Part shown: positions 29,111-38,506 of the stretch, one piece after another
How positions within the stretch are numbered: the first letter of the stretch is position 1
How the letters are laid out: each line of letters opens with the position of its first letter
Source: Terriglobia bacterium
Lineage (GTDB): Bacteria; Acidobacteriota; Terriglobia; Bryobacterales; Bryobacteraceae
Length of the DNA: 64,000 nucleotides
Assembly: GCA_020073445.1 (NCBI GenBank)
Contig: JAIQFE010000001.1
Span: 186,001-250,000, forward strand
Reading direction: 5' to 3'
Notes under the pieces: generated by a model
Told to the model about the DNA's origin: nothing
The model's database searches: none
Seen by the model: only the letters and a program-made list of their open reading frames with translations
Program-made: the position numbers and the translations under genes

Positions 29111-30079
29111 TCATGAACCGCCTAGGTACTGGACTTCTTCTTCCAGCATCAGGCCGCAGCGATCTTGGACGCGGCGCTTGAGCGTCTCAATCAGTTCCCG
29201 CACCTCTTGCGATGTGCCGGCGCCGGAATTGTAGATGAGGTTCGCGTGATAATCAGCCACCTGGACGCCGCCCAGAACCATGCCCTTTGCGCCTGCCAGT
29301 TCCAGGAAGTAAGCCGAGGGAACCTTTCCTTCACGAATCACCTGTGCGGGAACCTGGGCGCGCACGGACTCGGGAAGCTCGGCGAGAATCAGATTCTTGA
29401 AGATGCTCCCGGCGCAGTGCATCGTCGGCGGATACTTTTCGTTGCGGACTCTGAGAATGCCTTCCGCCGTGGAACGCAGTGCGGCCGCATCCCCCGCGGG
29501 AAGCCGCAAGGTGGTCTCGAGCACGATCCAGTCCTTATACCGCTTGAAGATGCTTTCGCGGTACCGGAATTCGCACGCCGCATTGCCGATCTTGCGCACT
29601 GCCGGGCCTATGGTCGAACAATCACAATAGCGCACGGATTCGACGAACTCATGGATCGAGTGGCCGTATGCCCCGGCGTTGCCGTAGATCGCACCGCCAA
29701 CCCATCCGGGGATGCCAGTCATGGTGTGCAAGCCCTCGAGTCCGGCTGCGATGGTCGCATCCACCAGATCCTGCAGCACCGCGCCCGCGGAAACCCGCAC
29801 CACCGATCCATCGATTTCGATGTTCTTGGCCGTATAGCGCAGGACGACGCCGGGAAATCCGCGATCGTCTGCGACCAGGTTGCTCCCGCCCCCAATAAGC
29901 GCGTGGGGGGTGCCACCCACCACTTCCAGCGCCGCGATCAGAGCGGCTTCCGACGAGGCATCGGCCAGAATCCGCGCCGGGCCTCCGATCGCAAATCGCG
30001 TCAACTGGCTCAGCGGAACGTTTTCGGTAGACTGTAGTCCTGGGATTGCCCCGAGGCGTGCCAACAACTCGTCATCCAT
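29111..30079 (-). CDS. murB: UDP-N-acetylenolpyruvoylglucosamine reductase
   Basis: 322 residues. An FAD enzyme that reduces the enolpyruvyl group to make UDP-MurNAc for peptidoglycan. Motifs: LTRFAIGGPARI, LIGGGSNLVADD (FAD), TGIPGWVGGAIYGNAGAYG and the catalytic serine in CAGSIFKNL. The C-terminal HANLIYNSGAGTSQEV region is present. No other mur gene is adjacent. It is followed by a 65-bp palindrome. Confidence 0.95.
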   Translation of the reverse strand: MDDELLARLGAIPGLQSTENVPLSQLTRFAIGGPARILADASSEAALIAALEVVGGTPHALIGGGSNLVADDRGFPGVVLRYTAKNIEIDGSVVRVSAGAVLQDLVDATIAAGLEGLHTMTGIPGWVGGAIYGNAGAYGHSIHEFVESVRYCDCSTIGPAVRKIGNAACEFRYRESIFKRYKDWIVLETTLRLPAGDAAALRSTAEGILRVRNEKYPPTMHCAGSIFKNLILAELPESVRAQVPAQVIREGKVPSAYFLELAGAKGMVLGGVQVADYHANLIYNSGAGTSQEVRELIETLKRRVQDRCGLMLEEEVQYLGGS

Positions 30080-30096
30080 CTCTGAACCAGCGTAAT

Positions 30097-30798
30097 ATGT
30101 TTCCCGGATTCTCTCCCGATGCTTTGACGTTTTTGCGAAGCCTGAAGCGAAATAATCGCCGCGAATGGTTTCAGCCCCGCAAGGAGATCTTCGAGACCAA
30201 GCTGAAGACTCCCATGGTCCAGCTGGTGGAGGCCATCAACGCCGAACTGCTGGATTTCGCCCCGGAGCATATCACGGATCCGAAGAAAGCCGTGTACCGC
30301 ATCTATCGCGACACTCGTTTCAGCGCCGATAAGACACCGTACAAGACGCACATCGCCGCTATTTTTCCGGATCGGAACCTGGGAAAGCAATCCGCCGCGG
30401 GATTCTACTTCCATCTCACCGACAAGTCGGTAGGAATCGCGGCGGGGTCGTACATGCCGGGGCCGGACGAACTTCGCGCGATTCGCGCGTGGCTCGCCGA
30501 AAACCACGCCGCGTTTCGAAAAGCATCGCGTGGGCCGCAAAAGCTGCTCGGGAAACTGGAGGGCAGCGCCGTGACGCGCATGCCCAAGGGTTTCGACGCG
30601 GCTCACCCGGCCGAAGATCTCATCCGCATGAAGCAGTGGCTCTATTGGGTGGAACTGGACGCCAAGATCGCCACCACCCCGCGGTTGCTCCCGGAACTGG
30701 TGAAAAGATTCCGCGCCGCGGCGCCCGTAATCGCCATGCTGAACGCGCCCTTGCGAAAAAACGCGCCGAAATCACCTACCGCTACTTATCCGGCCTGA
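30097..30798 (+). CDS. DUF2461 family protein
   Basis: 233 residues from the ATG at 30097 (MFPGFSPDALTFLRSLKRNN); an in-frame upstream start would lie inside murB's 5' end. The signature NRREWFQPRKEIFE, VYRIYRDTRFSADKTPYKTHIAA and GFYFHL matches the TIGR02453/DUF2461 family of unknown function. It is a soluble protein without signal peptide. It diverges from murB, and its last 17 bases overlap the convergent BON gene. Confidence 0.9.
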   Translation: MFPGFSPDALTFLRSLKRNNRREWFQPRKEIFETKLKTPMVQLVEAINAELLDFAPEHITDPKKAVYRIYRDTRFSADKTPYKTHIAAIFPDRNLGKQSAAGFYFHLTDKSVGIAAGSYMPGPDELRAIRAWLAENHAAFRKASRGPQKLLGKLEGSAVTRMPKGFDAAHPAEDLIRMKQWLYWVELDAKIATTPRLLPELVKRFRAAAPVIAMLNAPLRKNAPKSPTATYPA

Positions 30799-31270
30799 GG
30801 TTGTTGGTCACCTTGAACACGCCACTGACACCGTTTGCGGCGATACCGGCGACGTCTTTGTCGGCTTGGTTCGCAACCGCACCTTCCAGAGTCACATTCC
30901 CGTTCTTGACGATGATATGGATCGGGGGCACGGCGCCCATCTGATAGCGTTGCAGCGCCGGCTTCGAATAGATCGCGCGATAAACCGCTATCCGCGTCTG
31001 ATCGTCCATGCCCGACAGCGGCAGAACTTCGATCTGGTTATCCACCGCGGAGACGCCTTCAATGCCCTTGACGGCTTTGCCCGCGTCGTCCTTAAGCTTC
31101 GGATCGCGGACTTGTCCGAACAGCGTGACCTTGGACCCATCCACGCGGTACGTCAGGTTGTCGAACACCCCGTAATAGGGCAACATGACCAGCTCGTGCC
31201 GGACTTCCTTCGTGAGGTCCGAGGCAGCGAACATGGCCAAGGGCAGCAGCAACAAGATTAATCGTTTCAT
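30782..31270 (-). CDS. BON-domain periplasmic protein
   Basis: 162 residues from the ATG of MKRLILLLLPLAMFAASD, a clear signal peptide cleaved near residue 16. Two BON domains follow (about 18-85 and 95-160): VRHELVMLPYYGVFDNLTYRVDG...VTLFGQVRD and the second ending VTLEGAVANQADKDVAG...VTNNL. BON proteins such as OsmY are periplasmic and are thought to bind membranes. A start further upstream (MKRSVSGG) is less likely as it would bury the signal peptide. Confidence 0.88.
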   Translation of the reverse strand: MKRLILLLLPLAMFAASDLTKEVRHELVMLPYYGVFDNLTYRVDGSKVTLFGQVRDPKLKDDAGKAVKGIEGVSAVDNQIEVLPLSGMDDQTRIAVYRAIYSKPALQRYQMGAVPPIHIIVKNGNVTLEGAVANQADKDVAGIAANGVSGVFKVTNNLRPDK

Positions 31271-31328
31271 CGCCCATTGGATACCACCGGACACCGAACG
31301 TTTCAAGGGACCCGAGTTCGGAGGCGGA

Positions 31329-31727
31329 TCAGGCGGCTCGAGACGGAGCCCGCAACCCGCTCCATTCCTCGCAGATCAGCATGGAATTGGCGGGATTCCG
31401 CGTCGAATACTTGAGGCTGGCTGGTCCGATCAGGCGTTCCGGCTCGGGAGGGAGCAGATCGCGCAGCGCGCTGACATCCTGAGACGCCTCGTACTGCACC
31501 CCACCTACCGAGTACGAGTAATACAACATGGATTCCGACGCCTCGGTAATCAGGGCATCCCAAAGCCGACCGTTCTGGTGCAGATCCAAGCGCCGTTTGC
31601 GCTCGCGTTTTTCCGGATTCGCCTGCATCGCCTTCATGGCCATACGTACGCCGAAGGAGACCACTCCCACTCCTAGTGCTCCCAGGAGGATCACCTTCGT
31701 GCCGGGTGAGATTGGCGGTAGGTTCAC
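31329..31727 (-). CDS. Small membrane-anchored hypothetical protein
   Basis: 132 residues with one membrane segment (residues 11-30, VILLGALGVGVVSFGVRMAM), followed by a basic stretch (KRERKRRLDLHQNG). The remaining domain has YYSYSVGGVQYEASQDVSALRDLLP, similar to small domains that read like DUF3592. It lies 19 bases downstream of the transaldolase gene on the same strand. No function is assigned. Confidence 0.65.
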   Translation of the reverse strand: MNLPPISPGTKVILLGALGVGVVSFGVRMAMKAMQANPEKRERKRRLDLHQNGRLWDALITEASESMLYYSYSVGGVQYEASQDVSALRDLLPPEPERLIGPASLKYSTRNPANSMLICEEWSGLRAPSRAA

Positions 31728-31746
31728 TTTGAAAAGGGGTTGAGCG

Positions 31747-32412
31747 CTATCGGGCGACCGGGAGGTCCTGGAAGGCCTTGGCGTAGTCCTTGAGGAACTG
31801 GTCCAAGCCCTTGTCGGTCAGCGGATGATTGAACAGGGCGTCGAGAACCTTGAACGGCATGGTCCCGACGTGAGCGCCGGCCTTGGCGGCGTCGATCACG
31901 TGGTTCGAATGACGCAGCGACGCGGCCAGGATCTGCGTGGTGAAGCTGTAGTTTTTGTAAATCTGCGAAATATCGCGGATTAACTGCATGCCGTCCCAGC
32001 CGGTGTCATCCAGGCGCCCGACAAAAGGACTGACAAAATAAGCACCAGCCTTGGCGGCCAGAATCGCCTGCCCGGCGGAGAAGCACAGGGTCACGTTTAC
32101 GCGAATCCCTTCGCGGCTGAACATGGAACACGCCCGGATGCCGTCGCGGGTCAAAGGCACCTTTACCACGATGTTTTTGTGGATTTTGGCCAGTTTCCGG
32201 CCTTCGGTCAGCATTCCCTCGGTGTCGGTGGCCACCACCTCGGCGCTGATATCGCCGTTGACGATATCGCAGATCTTGCGCACCTGCTCCTCGATCGGCA
32301 CGCCCTCTTTGGCGATCAGCGAAGGGTTGGTGGTGACGCCGTCCACAACGCCCCAGCGGGCTCCGGCCTTTAGCTCGTCCAGATTCGCCGTATCGAGAAA
32401 GAAACGCATGGG
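31747..32412 (-). CDS. Transaldolase / fructose-6-phosphate aldolase-like
   Basis: 221 residues from the ATG of [19 protein letters not shown] lies 11 bases upstream. A class I aldolase of the short TalC/FSA group that transfers or splits a three-carbon unit of sugar phosphates. The Schiff-base lysine is K83 in [21 protein letters not shown] and FVGRLDDTG also match. Whether it acts as transaldolase or F6P aldolase cannot be settled by eye. It diverges from the glycosyltransferase gene. Confidence 0.93.
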   Translation of the reverse strand, partial: PMRFFLDTANLDELKAGARWGVVDGVTTNPSLIAKEGVPIEEQVRKICDIVNGDISAEVVATDTEGMLTEGRKLAKIHKNIVVKVPLTRDGIRACSMFSREGIRVNVTLCFSAGQAILAAKAGAYFVSPFVGRLDDTGWDGMQLIRDISQIYKNYSFTTQILAASLRHSNHVIDAAKAGAHVGTMPFKVLDALFNHPLTDKGLDQFLKDYAKAFQDLPVAR

Positions 32413-32459
32413 AGGACGCTCCTTACGTCCAAGTGTAGCATCCATCGGCCTAAATCGCC

Positions 32460-32465
32460 TATAAT
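32460..32465 (+). promoter_or_regulatory. Candidate -10 box of the glycosyltransferase gene
   Basis: TATAAT stands 61 bases before the ATG at 32527 and would place transcription near 32472. This argues for the ATG at 32527 over the GTG at 32470. No good -35 box is seen. Confidence 0.35.
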
Positions 32466-32526
32466 ATTAGTGTTTTACGGCTTCGTCAGCCGTCCTGTGC
32501 TAACGAAAACGGAGCCGCTTCTTCAG

Positions 32527-34155
32527 ATGACAACATTGGTGCCGATACCCGCGTTCTTGCTGGCTACCGGAGTCCCCTCGTTCAGCAGCCGGATCTCCGA
32601 TGTCCTGTTCGACGATACCTTCAAGGGCATTCACCATCTGCAGTTCTTCGACTGGGCCATCATGGTCCCGTATTTCGCGGTTCTCGCGGTGCTCTCCGTC
32701 TACGGGCTCCACCGCTATGAGACCATCCGCGGCTACATGAAACATCGCAAGCACTTCGGCGAAATCGAGCCGCCCATGCGCTTCGCCGAACTGCCGAAGG
32801 TCACCATCCAGCTCCCGATTTTTAATGAGCGCTTCGTGGTGGAACGCCTGCTGGAGGAAACCTCCAAGATCGACTATCCCCGCCACCTGCTCCAGATCCA
32901 GGTGCTGGACGATTCCACCGACGATACGCATCCCTTCACCGAGGAACTGGTTCGCGAGTATCGCGACGCCGGTCTGCCCATCGAGTACATCCACCGGACC
33001 AATCGCCACGGATACAAGGCCGGCGCTCTGGAAAATGGTTTGAAGACCGCTACCGGCGAAGTGGTCGCGGTGTTCGACGCCGATTTCGTCCCGCCCGTCG
33101 ATTTTCTGCAGCGAACGGTGCACCATTTCACCGATTCCAAGGTCGGCATGGTGCAGACCCGCTGGACGTATCTGAACCGCGGGCATAACGTCCTGACCGA
33201 AGTCCAGGCGATCCTGCTCGACGGGCACTTTGTGCTGGAGCACGTCGCGCGCTTCGGCGGCGGCCTGTTTTTCAACTTCAACGGCACGGCCGGTATCCTG
33301 CGCAAGTCCATGATCGCGGATGCGGGTGGCTGGCAGCACGATACGCTCACCGAAGATTCCGATCTTAGCTATCGCGCGCAGCTCAAGGGCTGGAAGTTCG
33401 TCTACGCGCCTGCGGTCGAGTGCCCCTCGGAGCTGCCCGTTGAAACCTACGGCTTCCAGGTGCAGCAATCGCGCTGGGCCAAGGGCTTGACCCAGGTCGC
33501 GATAAAGCTGCTGCCCCAGATCCTGCGATCCAAGCTGCCGTGGCGAGTGAAAGCCGAAGCGTTTTTCCACCTGACTCCGAATGTCGGCTACCCGCTGATG
33601 ATCGTGGTGAGCGTGCTGATGCTTCCGGTGATGATCGTGCGCTTCTACATGGGCTGGTTCGAGATGCTGGTGATCGACCTGCCCCTGATCGCGGCGTCGT
33701 TCTGGTCGATTTCGGCATTCTACGTGGTCGCCCAGCGGGAGTTGTACCCGCGCAACTGGAGGCGAACCATCCTGTTCCTGCCTGCCTTGATGGCGGCCGG
33801 CGTGGCGCTCACGATCATCAATACGAAAGCCTTCTTCGAAGCGCTGGTCGGATATCAGACGGCGTTCGCGCGCACCGCCAAATACGGCGCGCAGAAGACC
33901 ACCCTCGCGAATCTGCAATACCGCCGCCGCAGCGGATGGCTCCCGTATGCCGAACTGGCTGCCGGGTGCGGATTTCTGGCGATCGTGATTTACGCGATCC
34001 AATCCTACAACTACCTGGCGATTCCGTTTCTGATGCTCTTCGTGGGCGGCTACTTCTGGGCCGGTGTCACCACGTTGTGGGAAGAATATCAGGGCAAGCT
34101 GGCCTTCGAGCGGCAGCGCGCACTGAGTGCTCAGGCAGACGCCGCCGAAGCATAA
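32527..34155 (+). CDS. Processive family 2 glycosyltransferase, membrane-bound
   Basis: 542 residues. One membrane helix (about 42-62) precedes a cytoplasmic GT2 domain with VLDDSTDDT (D128, D129), the DAD motif (D184, D186), TEDSD (D277) and QQSRW (313-317). These residues define processive synthases such as cellulose and mannan synthases. Four or five C-terminal membrane helices follow (about 360-520). It probably makes a beta-linked glucan or mannan and extrudes it. No BcsB or PilZ domain is nearby, so it is likely a glucomannan-type enzyme rather than BcsA. Confidence 0.92.
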   Translation: MTTLVPIPAFLLATGVPSFSSRISDVLFDDTFKGIHHLQFFDWAIMVPYFAVLAVLSVYGLHRYETIRGYMKHRKHFGEIEPPMRFAELPKVTIQLPIFNERFVVERLLEETSKIDYPRHLLQIQVLDDSTDDTHPFTEELVREYRDAGLPIEYIHRTNRHGYKAGALENGLKTATGEVVAVFDADFVPPVDFLQRTVHHFTDSKVGMVQTRWTYLNRGHNVLTEVQAILLDGHFVLEHVARFGGGLFFNFNGTAGILRKSMIADAGGWQHDTLTEDSDLSYRAQLKGWKFVYAPAVECPSELPVETYGFQVQQSRWAKGLTQVAIKLLPQILRSKLPWRVKAEAFFHLTPNVGYPLMIVVSVLMLPVMIVRFYMGWFEMLVIDLPLIAASFWSISAFYVVAQRELYPRNWRRTILFLPALMAAGVALTIINTKAFFEALVGYQTAFARTAKYGAQKTTLANLQYRRRSGWLPYAELAAGCGFLAIVIYAIQSYNYLAIPFLMLFVGGYFWAGVTTLWEEYQGKLAFERQRALSAQADAAEA

Positions 34156-34161
34156 GTCGAT

Positions 34162-36555
34162 TCACTTCAGCTCGACAATCGTAGCCCCTGTCCCGCCTTC
34201 TTCAGGCCTGGCGGAATAGAATTTCGCGACGTGCGGGTTGCGCGCGAGCAAATCGGCGATGGCTTTTCGCAGGATCCCCATCCCATGCCCGTGGACGATC
34301 CTCACCAGCTCCGCCTGCCCCAGCGCCGCGTTGTCCAGAAACTTGTCGACGCGCTCGCAGGCTTCCTCGGCACGCTGACCGATCAGATTAATCTCGCGAA
34401 TGGAGGTCGCGAACTCCGGACCCTGATTGAAGGTGATCGATGAGCTGCGTGTCTGCGTCGGCACTTTCGCGATTACTTCTTCGATGTCAGACGTGGGGAC
34501 ACGCATCTTCAGATACCCGGCTTCCACTTCGATCTCGCCGTGGTCTAGGATGCGCCGCACGGTCGCCGGTTGACGGATTCCTTTGAGGCGGACCTGCGCG
34601 CCGGCTTCCAGTTTGAGTCGCGCCGGGGAAGCGCCTGCCGCAGGCAAGGGAGCAAGGGACGCGACCTGCTCCTGAAACTCGCGCTTCGTTTTGGCGATTT
34701 TCGTGCGGGCCTTCTGGCTCAGATCCTCGATCGTCTCCTGCGCGCGGCGTTCGAACTGCACGGATAAGTCCGCGGCTTGCCGTTCCACCTCTTGAATCTT
34801 CGCGATGTATTTTCGTTCCCAGGTCTGCTCCAGCCCCTGTTCGCGTAAGGCGAGCGCCTGGCTGCGCGCAGCGATCTCCGCGCGCTCGGTCTCCAGCTGC
34901 TCCAGCTTCTGATGCATCTCTCCCAGAAACCGCGAGACATCCCGATCCGACGCAGCCATCCTCCCGCGCGCCTGCTCGATCAACGCCGGATCGAGGCCCA
35001 GGCGGCTGGCGATATCGAGACCCGCCGATTTTCCCGGCGCACCCAGCCGCAGGACGTAAGTCGGCTCGAGCGTCGCTTCGTCGAATCCCATGGACCCGTT
35101 CAGCACACCACTTGTGGAAGCTCCGTAGACCTTCATCGCCATCAAGTGCGTCGACGCCAGCGTGAACGCGCCCCGCATTCGGAACGTTTCGAGCACGGTC
35201 ACGCCCAGCGCTCCGCCCTCTTCGGGATCGGTGGCCCGGCCGAGCTCGTCCAGCAGGACTAATGAATCCCCGGTCGCCCGCTCGAGCATCGAACGCACAG
35301 CGACGATGTGAGATGAAAAAGAGCTGAGGCTTTCGGCCAGTGACTGATGGTCGCCGATATCGGCCAGCACTTCGTCGAATAGCGGGAACTCAGCTTCTTG
35401 CGCAGGCGTCGGCAGACCAGCGTGAGTCATCAGCGCCAGCAGGCCGATGGTCTTCAGCGCGACGGTCTTTCCGCCCGTGTTGGGTCCGCTGATCAGCAAC
35501 GTGCTCTGGGCCGTATTCAGTTCGAGTGAAACCGGAACCACCGTCTTCTTTTGGGCGCGCAGAATATCTTCGAGCAACGGGTGCCGCGCGGCGCGCAACA
35601 CGATCCTCCGTGAGCCTTCGCGGCTCAGCCGCGGTACGCAGCATCGAAACTCCACCGCAAATTCCGCTTTGCCGAACAGCAGCTCCAGGCGGCTCAGTGC
35701 CTCGACCGAAGCCGCGATCTCGGCGGCGTGTTCGCGCATCCTGGTGGTGAATTCGCGCAGCAGCCGGTGTACTTCGCGCAGCTCTTCCTCGTGCAAGCGG
35801 ACCAGTTCGTTGTTGAGCGCGATGGTCTCCAGCGGCTCTACGAACACGGTGGCGCCGGAGCCGCTCGATCCATGAATCACGCCATCCACGCGCCGCTCGC
35901 GGCCGGTTACGATCGGCACCACGAACCGGTCATTGCGAATGGTGACGAAGTCTTCCTGCAGGGTTCCATCTTCGTGATGCGCGCGCAGGAAGCGGGCCAG
36001 CGAATCCTCAATTTGCCTGCGCTGCCGTTCGCTGTCGCGGCGCAGGCGCGCCAGCATGACACTTGCATCATCCGCCAGCGTACCGTCGGGCAGAATCTTG
36101 CCGCGAAGATCGCGGGCCAGCTCGCGCAGATCGGCGATCGCCGATGCGTGCCTTGCCAGCCGGGGAAAACGGTCGCGCGCGGAGAGCACCACCGACCGCG
36201 CCTCGGATGCGACGTCCAGGAGCCGCGCCAGCTCGAAGATCTCCGTAGCTTCGAGCGTTGCTCCCTGGATCCGCAGGCGCGCGACCAAAGGCGCTGGATC
36301 GGTACCCAGGTCGAAACGAGGCCGAATCGCCGCGCCGCGACTGGCTGTTTGGGGATTCGAGGCGGCGCGTAGATATTCGATCGCCTCAGCGGCATCGGCG
36401 AGCGCGTTTTCGATCGCCTCGCGATCGGTCAGCGGCGTTACACTTTGCAGCTCCGCTTGTCCCATGGGACTGCGGACGTAGCGGCTGAGCAGCGCACGCA
36501 AGTCATCGAACTCCAGTGCCTTTTCGGCACGCTCAAGTGCGTTTTCGGCTTGCAC
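34162..36555 (-). CDS. mutS2: Endonuclease MutS2
   Basis: 797 residues. The MutS core domain is followed by the ATPase (Walker A ISGPNTGGKT, Walker B LVLLDELGRATDPEEGG) and a long coiled coil (about 520-640, KLEQLETERAEIAARSQAL). It ends in a Smr nuclease domain (INLIGQRAEEACERVDKFLDNA, VRIVHGHGMGILR). MutS2 limits homologous recombination and helps rescue collided ribosomes in some bacteria. The mismatch-binding domain I is absent, as expected. Its start overlaps the end of the Nudix gene by 23 bases. Confidence 0.95.
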   Translation of the reverse strand: MQAENALERAEKALEFDDLRALLSRYVRSPMGQAELQSVTPLTDREAIENALADAAEAIEYLRAASNPQTASRGAAIRPRFDLGTDPAPLVARLRIQGATLEATEIFELARLLDVASEARSVVLSARDRFPRLARHASAIADLRELARDLRGKILPDGTLADDASVMLARLRRDSERQRRQIEDSLARFLRAHHEDGTLQEDFVTIRNDRFVVPIVTGRERRVDGVIHGSSGSGATVFVEPLETIALNNELVRLHEEELREVHRLLREFTTRMREHAAEIAASVEALSRLELLFGKAEFAVEFRCCVPRLSREGSRRIVLRAARHPLLEDILRAQKKTVVPVSLELNTAQSTLLISGPNTGGKTVALKTIGLLALMTHAGLPTPAQEAEFPLFDEVLADIGDHQSLAESLSSFSSHIVAVRSMLERATGDSLVLLDELGRATDPEEGGALGVTVLETFRMRGAFTLASTHLMAMKVYGASTSGVLNGSMGFDEATLEPTYVLRLGAPGKSAGLDIASRLGLDPALIEQARGRMAASDRDVSRFLGEMHQKLEQLETERAEIAARSQALALREQGLEQTWERKYIAKIQEVERQAADLSVQFERRAQETIEDLSQKARTKIAKTKREFQEQVASLAPLPAAGASPARLKLEAGAQVRLKGIRQPATVRRILDHGEIEVEAGYLKMRVPTSDIEEVIAKVPTQTRSSSITFNQGPEFATSIREINLIGQRAEEACERVDKFLDNAALGQAELVRIVHGHGMGILRKAIADLLARNPHVAKFYSARPEEGGTGATIVELK

Positions 36556-36940
36556 CTGAGTACGCCTTCTCGATCACGTCGCGAGTCCCTTCGGTCATCT
36601 GGTAATCCCCCAGCCGTTCACGCGGCACCCATTCGACGCGCGCCACGTCGTCCGCCGCTTGCAGTTTTCCGCCGGTAATCTTACACACGTAATCGACCAG
36701 AAGGTAATGATACTCGGTGCGGCCGCGCGCATCTTTCATCACTCGTTCGAAAACTCCCGCCATCTCCAGAGGCTTGACCTTCAATCCCGTTTCTTCCAGC
36801 ACCTCACGCCGGACCGCTTCGTCGAGACTCTCACCGGTCTCGACCAGCCCACCCGGCAGCGACCAGTAGCCTTTCAGCGGATGGCCGCCGCGTTCTACCA
36901 ACAGAATCGGTCCGCGCTTTCCCGGCCCGCGGAAAATCAA
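36533..36940 (-). CDS. Nudix hydrolase
   Basis: At least 135 residues. The Nudix box is intact: GGLVETGESLDEAVRREVLEETGL. It should cleave a nucleoside diphosphate linked to another group; the ILLVERGGHPLKGYWSLPGG region is typical of ADP-ribose or 8-oxo-dGTP-type enzymes. The TTG at 36940 is the first conventional start, but the frame continues upstream with the family-like RRYPAHPLPGVGAL. An ATT at 37009, with AAGGGGG 9 bases upstream, would give 158 residues and overlap the SMP-30 gene by 11 bases. Confidence 0.9.
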   Translation of the reverse strand: MIFRGPGKRGPILLVERGGHPLKGYWSLPGGLVETGESLDEAVRREVLEETGLKVKPLEMAGVFERVMKDARGRTEYHYLLVDYVCKITGGKLQAADDVARVEWVPRERLGDYQMTEGTRDVIEKAYSGASRKRT

Positions 36941-36998
36941 CGCGCCGACGCCCGGCAGCGGATGTGCGGGATATCTTCTCGAAGCTTTCGACGGCGAC

Positions 36999-37865
36999 TT
37001 AGGGGGAATACGGCACCGCCCCCTTCACGCCCAACTTGATGCGATACACCGACGTCCGCGCAGTCACATAGAGCGTGGAAAAATCCGGATCGCCGAACGC
37101 CAGATTGGACGGAGTCTCCCCCATGCTGATGGTCCGCACGAGTTCGCCTTGCGGCGAATATATGAACACATTCTTTGCGGCGACATAAATGTTGCCCATC
37201 TCGTCCGTTCGCAGTCCCGCGGGCGCGCCTGGAATCTTCGAGACCACTACCCGGTCGTTCGATCCCGCACCCGCTCGATCCAGATCGAACGCGTGAATCG
37301 ACCGGCCGTCCGAATCCGACACGTACAGCGTCCGGCCGTTGGGTGATAGCGCCAACCCGTTGGGCCGGGTCTTCCACTTGGCGATGGCCTCGATTTGCCC
37401 TCGCGTGGTCACCCGAAAAACGCCGTAGAAATCCAGCTCCCGCGCGTCTTCCTGATTACCGAACGCCGGATCGGTGAAATACACGTTGCCGTCGCGCCGC
37501 ACCACCACGTCATTCGGCGCGTTAAGACGCTTTCCCTCGAATCGCGCCGCAATCACCTCGACCTTGCCGTTCTTGGCGGTGCGGATGACGCGCCGCTCAC
37601 GGAATTCGCAGGTGTAAAGATTGCCCTTGTCGTCGTACGCGTTTCCCGCGGTGCCGCCCGGATGGCTGCCGCTATCGGAAACGCCTTTCCCGGGCGTGAA
37701 CCTGTGCTGCTTGTCGGTGACGGTATCGCTGAACAGCAGGAAATCTTCGAGCGACCACACTGGTCCATCGGCGAAGCGCATGCCGTTGGCCACGACCTCA
37801 ACGGTGTATGGAGGGCCTTGCCCCCAGGCAACGACTGCGAACAGCAATGCGGCGAAGCGGATCAC
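36999..37865 (-). CDS. SMP-30/gluconolactonase-like secreted beta-propeller protein
   Basis: 288 residues with a signal peptide (about 1-16, ending AWGQ). The six-bladed propeller has the SMP-30 motifs MRFADGPVWS, GNAYDDKGNLYTCEF, NAPNDVVVRRDGNVYFTDP and RPNGLALSPNGRTLYVSDS, which carry metal and substrate ligands (E36-like acid, N, D). Family members hydrolyse sugar lactones in the periplasm. The substrate is unknown. Its 3' end overlaps the possible extended Nudix start. Confidence 0.9.
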   Translation of the reverse strand: MIRFAALLFAVVAWGQGPPYTVEVVANGMRFADGPVWSLEDFLLFSDTVTDKQHRFTPGKGVSDSGSHPGGTAGNAYDDKGNLYTCEFRERRVIRTAKNGKVEVIAARFEGKRLNAPNDVVVRRDGNVYFTDPAFGNQEDARELDFYGVFRVTTRGQIEAIAKWKTRPNGLALSPNGRTLYVSDSDGRSIHAFDLDRAGAGSNDRVVVSKIPGAPAGLRTDEMGNIYVAAKNVFIYSPQGELVRTISMGETPSNLAFGDPDFSTLYVTARTSVYRIKLGVKGAVPYSP

Positions 37866-37874
37866 TTTTGTCGA

Positions 37875-37901
37875 CTTACTTCTTGTCTCTTCTTACTTCT
37901 T
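37875..37901 (-). repeat. Two 10-bp direct repeats in a purine-rich tract
   Basis: AAGAAGTAAG (minus strand) occurs twice, 7 bases apart, spanning the thioredoxin stop codon and the gap before the SMP-30 start. The purine-rich tract contains GAAG/AGAG stretches that could aid ribosome binding of the SMP-30 gene. Confidence 0.5.
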
Positions 37902-38489
37902 AACGAGCGCGCTGTGATAATACACCGGCTGCTTCCCAGGCTTCCATTTGATGTTGCATCCAGTGGCTGGATGCTGGTCGGTTGCAGGGCGGGCGCCTTT
38001 GAGCAGTGCGTCCATGGCGGCGCGCAGATCGCGGCCGTCCACAGGAATGGTGTTGCCTGGGCGACTCCCATCGATCTGGCCACGATACGCTAGTTTCCGG
38101 TCTTTGTCGAACAGGAAAATATCCGGCGTGCAGGCCGCGGTGAAACTCGTGGCGACGTCCTGCGTCTCGTCGTAACACAGCGGGAAGTGGAAGCCGAGCT
38201 CTTCGGCCATTTCCTTCAGCTTCTCCGGAGAATCCTCCGCAACGTATCCGGCGTCATTGGACGAAATCGCGATGATCGCCACTTTGCCCGCGTAGTCCCT
38301 TCCGATCCGCGCCAGCTCGCTCTTGACGTGGATCACGTACGGGCAATGCTTGCAGATGAACATCACCAGGATCGGTCCGGGCGCACACTGTTCAGGCACG
38401 TGCACCATCTTGCCAGTGCGGACATCCGGCAAAGCGAAGGAAGGGATCTCAGTCCCCAGTTCCATCATGGTCGAAGCGGTCAGCGACAT
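37893..38489 (-). CDS. Thioredoxin/AhpC-TSA family protein
   Basis: 198 residues, no signal peptide. A thioredoxin-fold protein with a CKHC redox pair in FICKHCPYVIHVKSEL, and cis-proline region AACTPDIFLFD. This is the subgroup of thioredoxin-like proteins with an added C-terminal part (ATGCNIKWKPGKQP). It may act as peroxiredoxin or reductase; the exact role is unknown. It is upstream of the SMP-30 gene on the same strand and downstream of the beta-barrel gene. Confidence 0.88.
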   Translation of the reverse strand: MSLTASTMMELGTEIPSFALPDVRTGKMVHVPEQCAPGPILVMFICKHCPYVIHVKSELARIGRDYAGKVAIIAISSNDAGYVAEDSPEKLKEMAEELGFHFPLCYDETQDVATSFTAACTPDIFLFDKDRKLAYRGQIDGSRPGNTIPVDGRDLRAAMDALLKGARPATDQHPATGCNIKWKPGKQPVYYHSALVKK

Positions 38490-38506
38490 ACCAACATTGT
38501 CCTACT

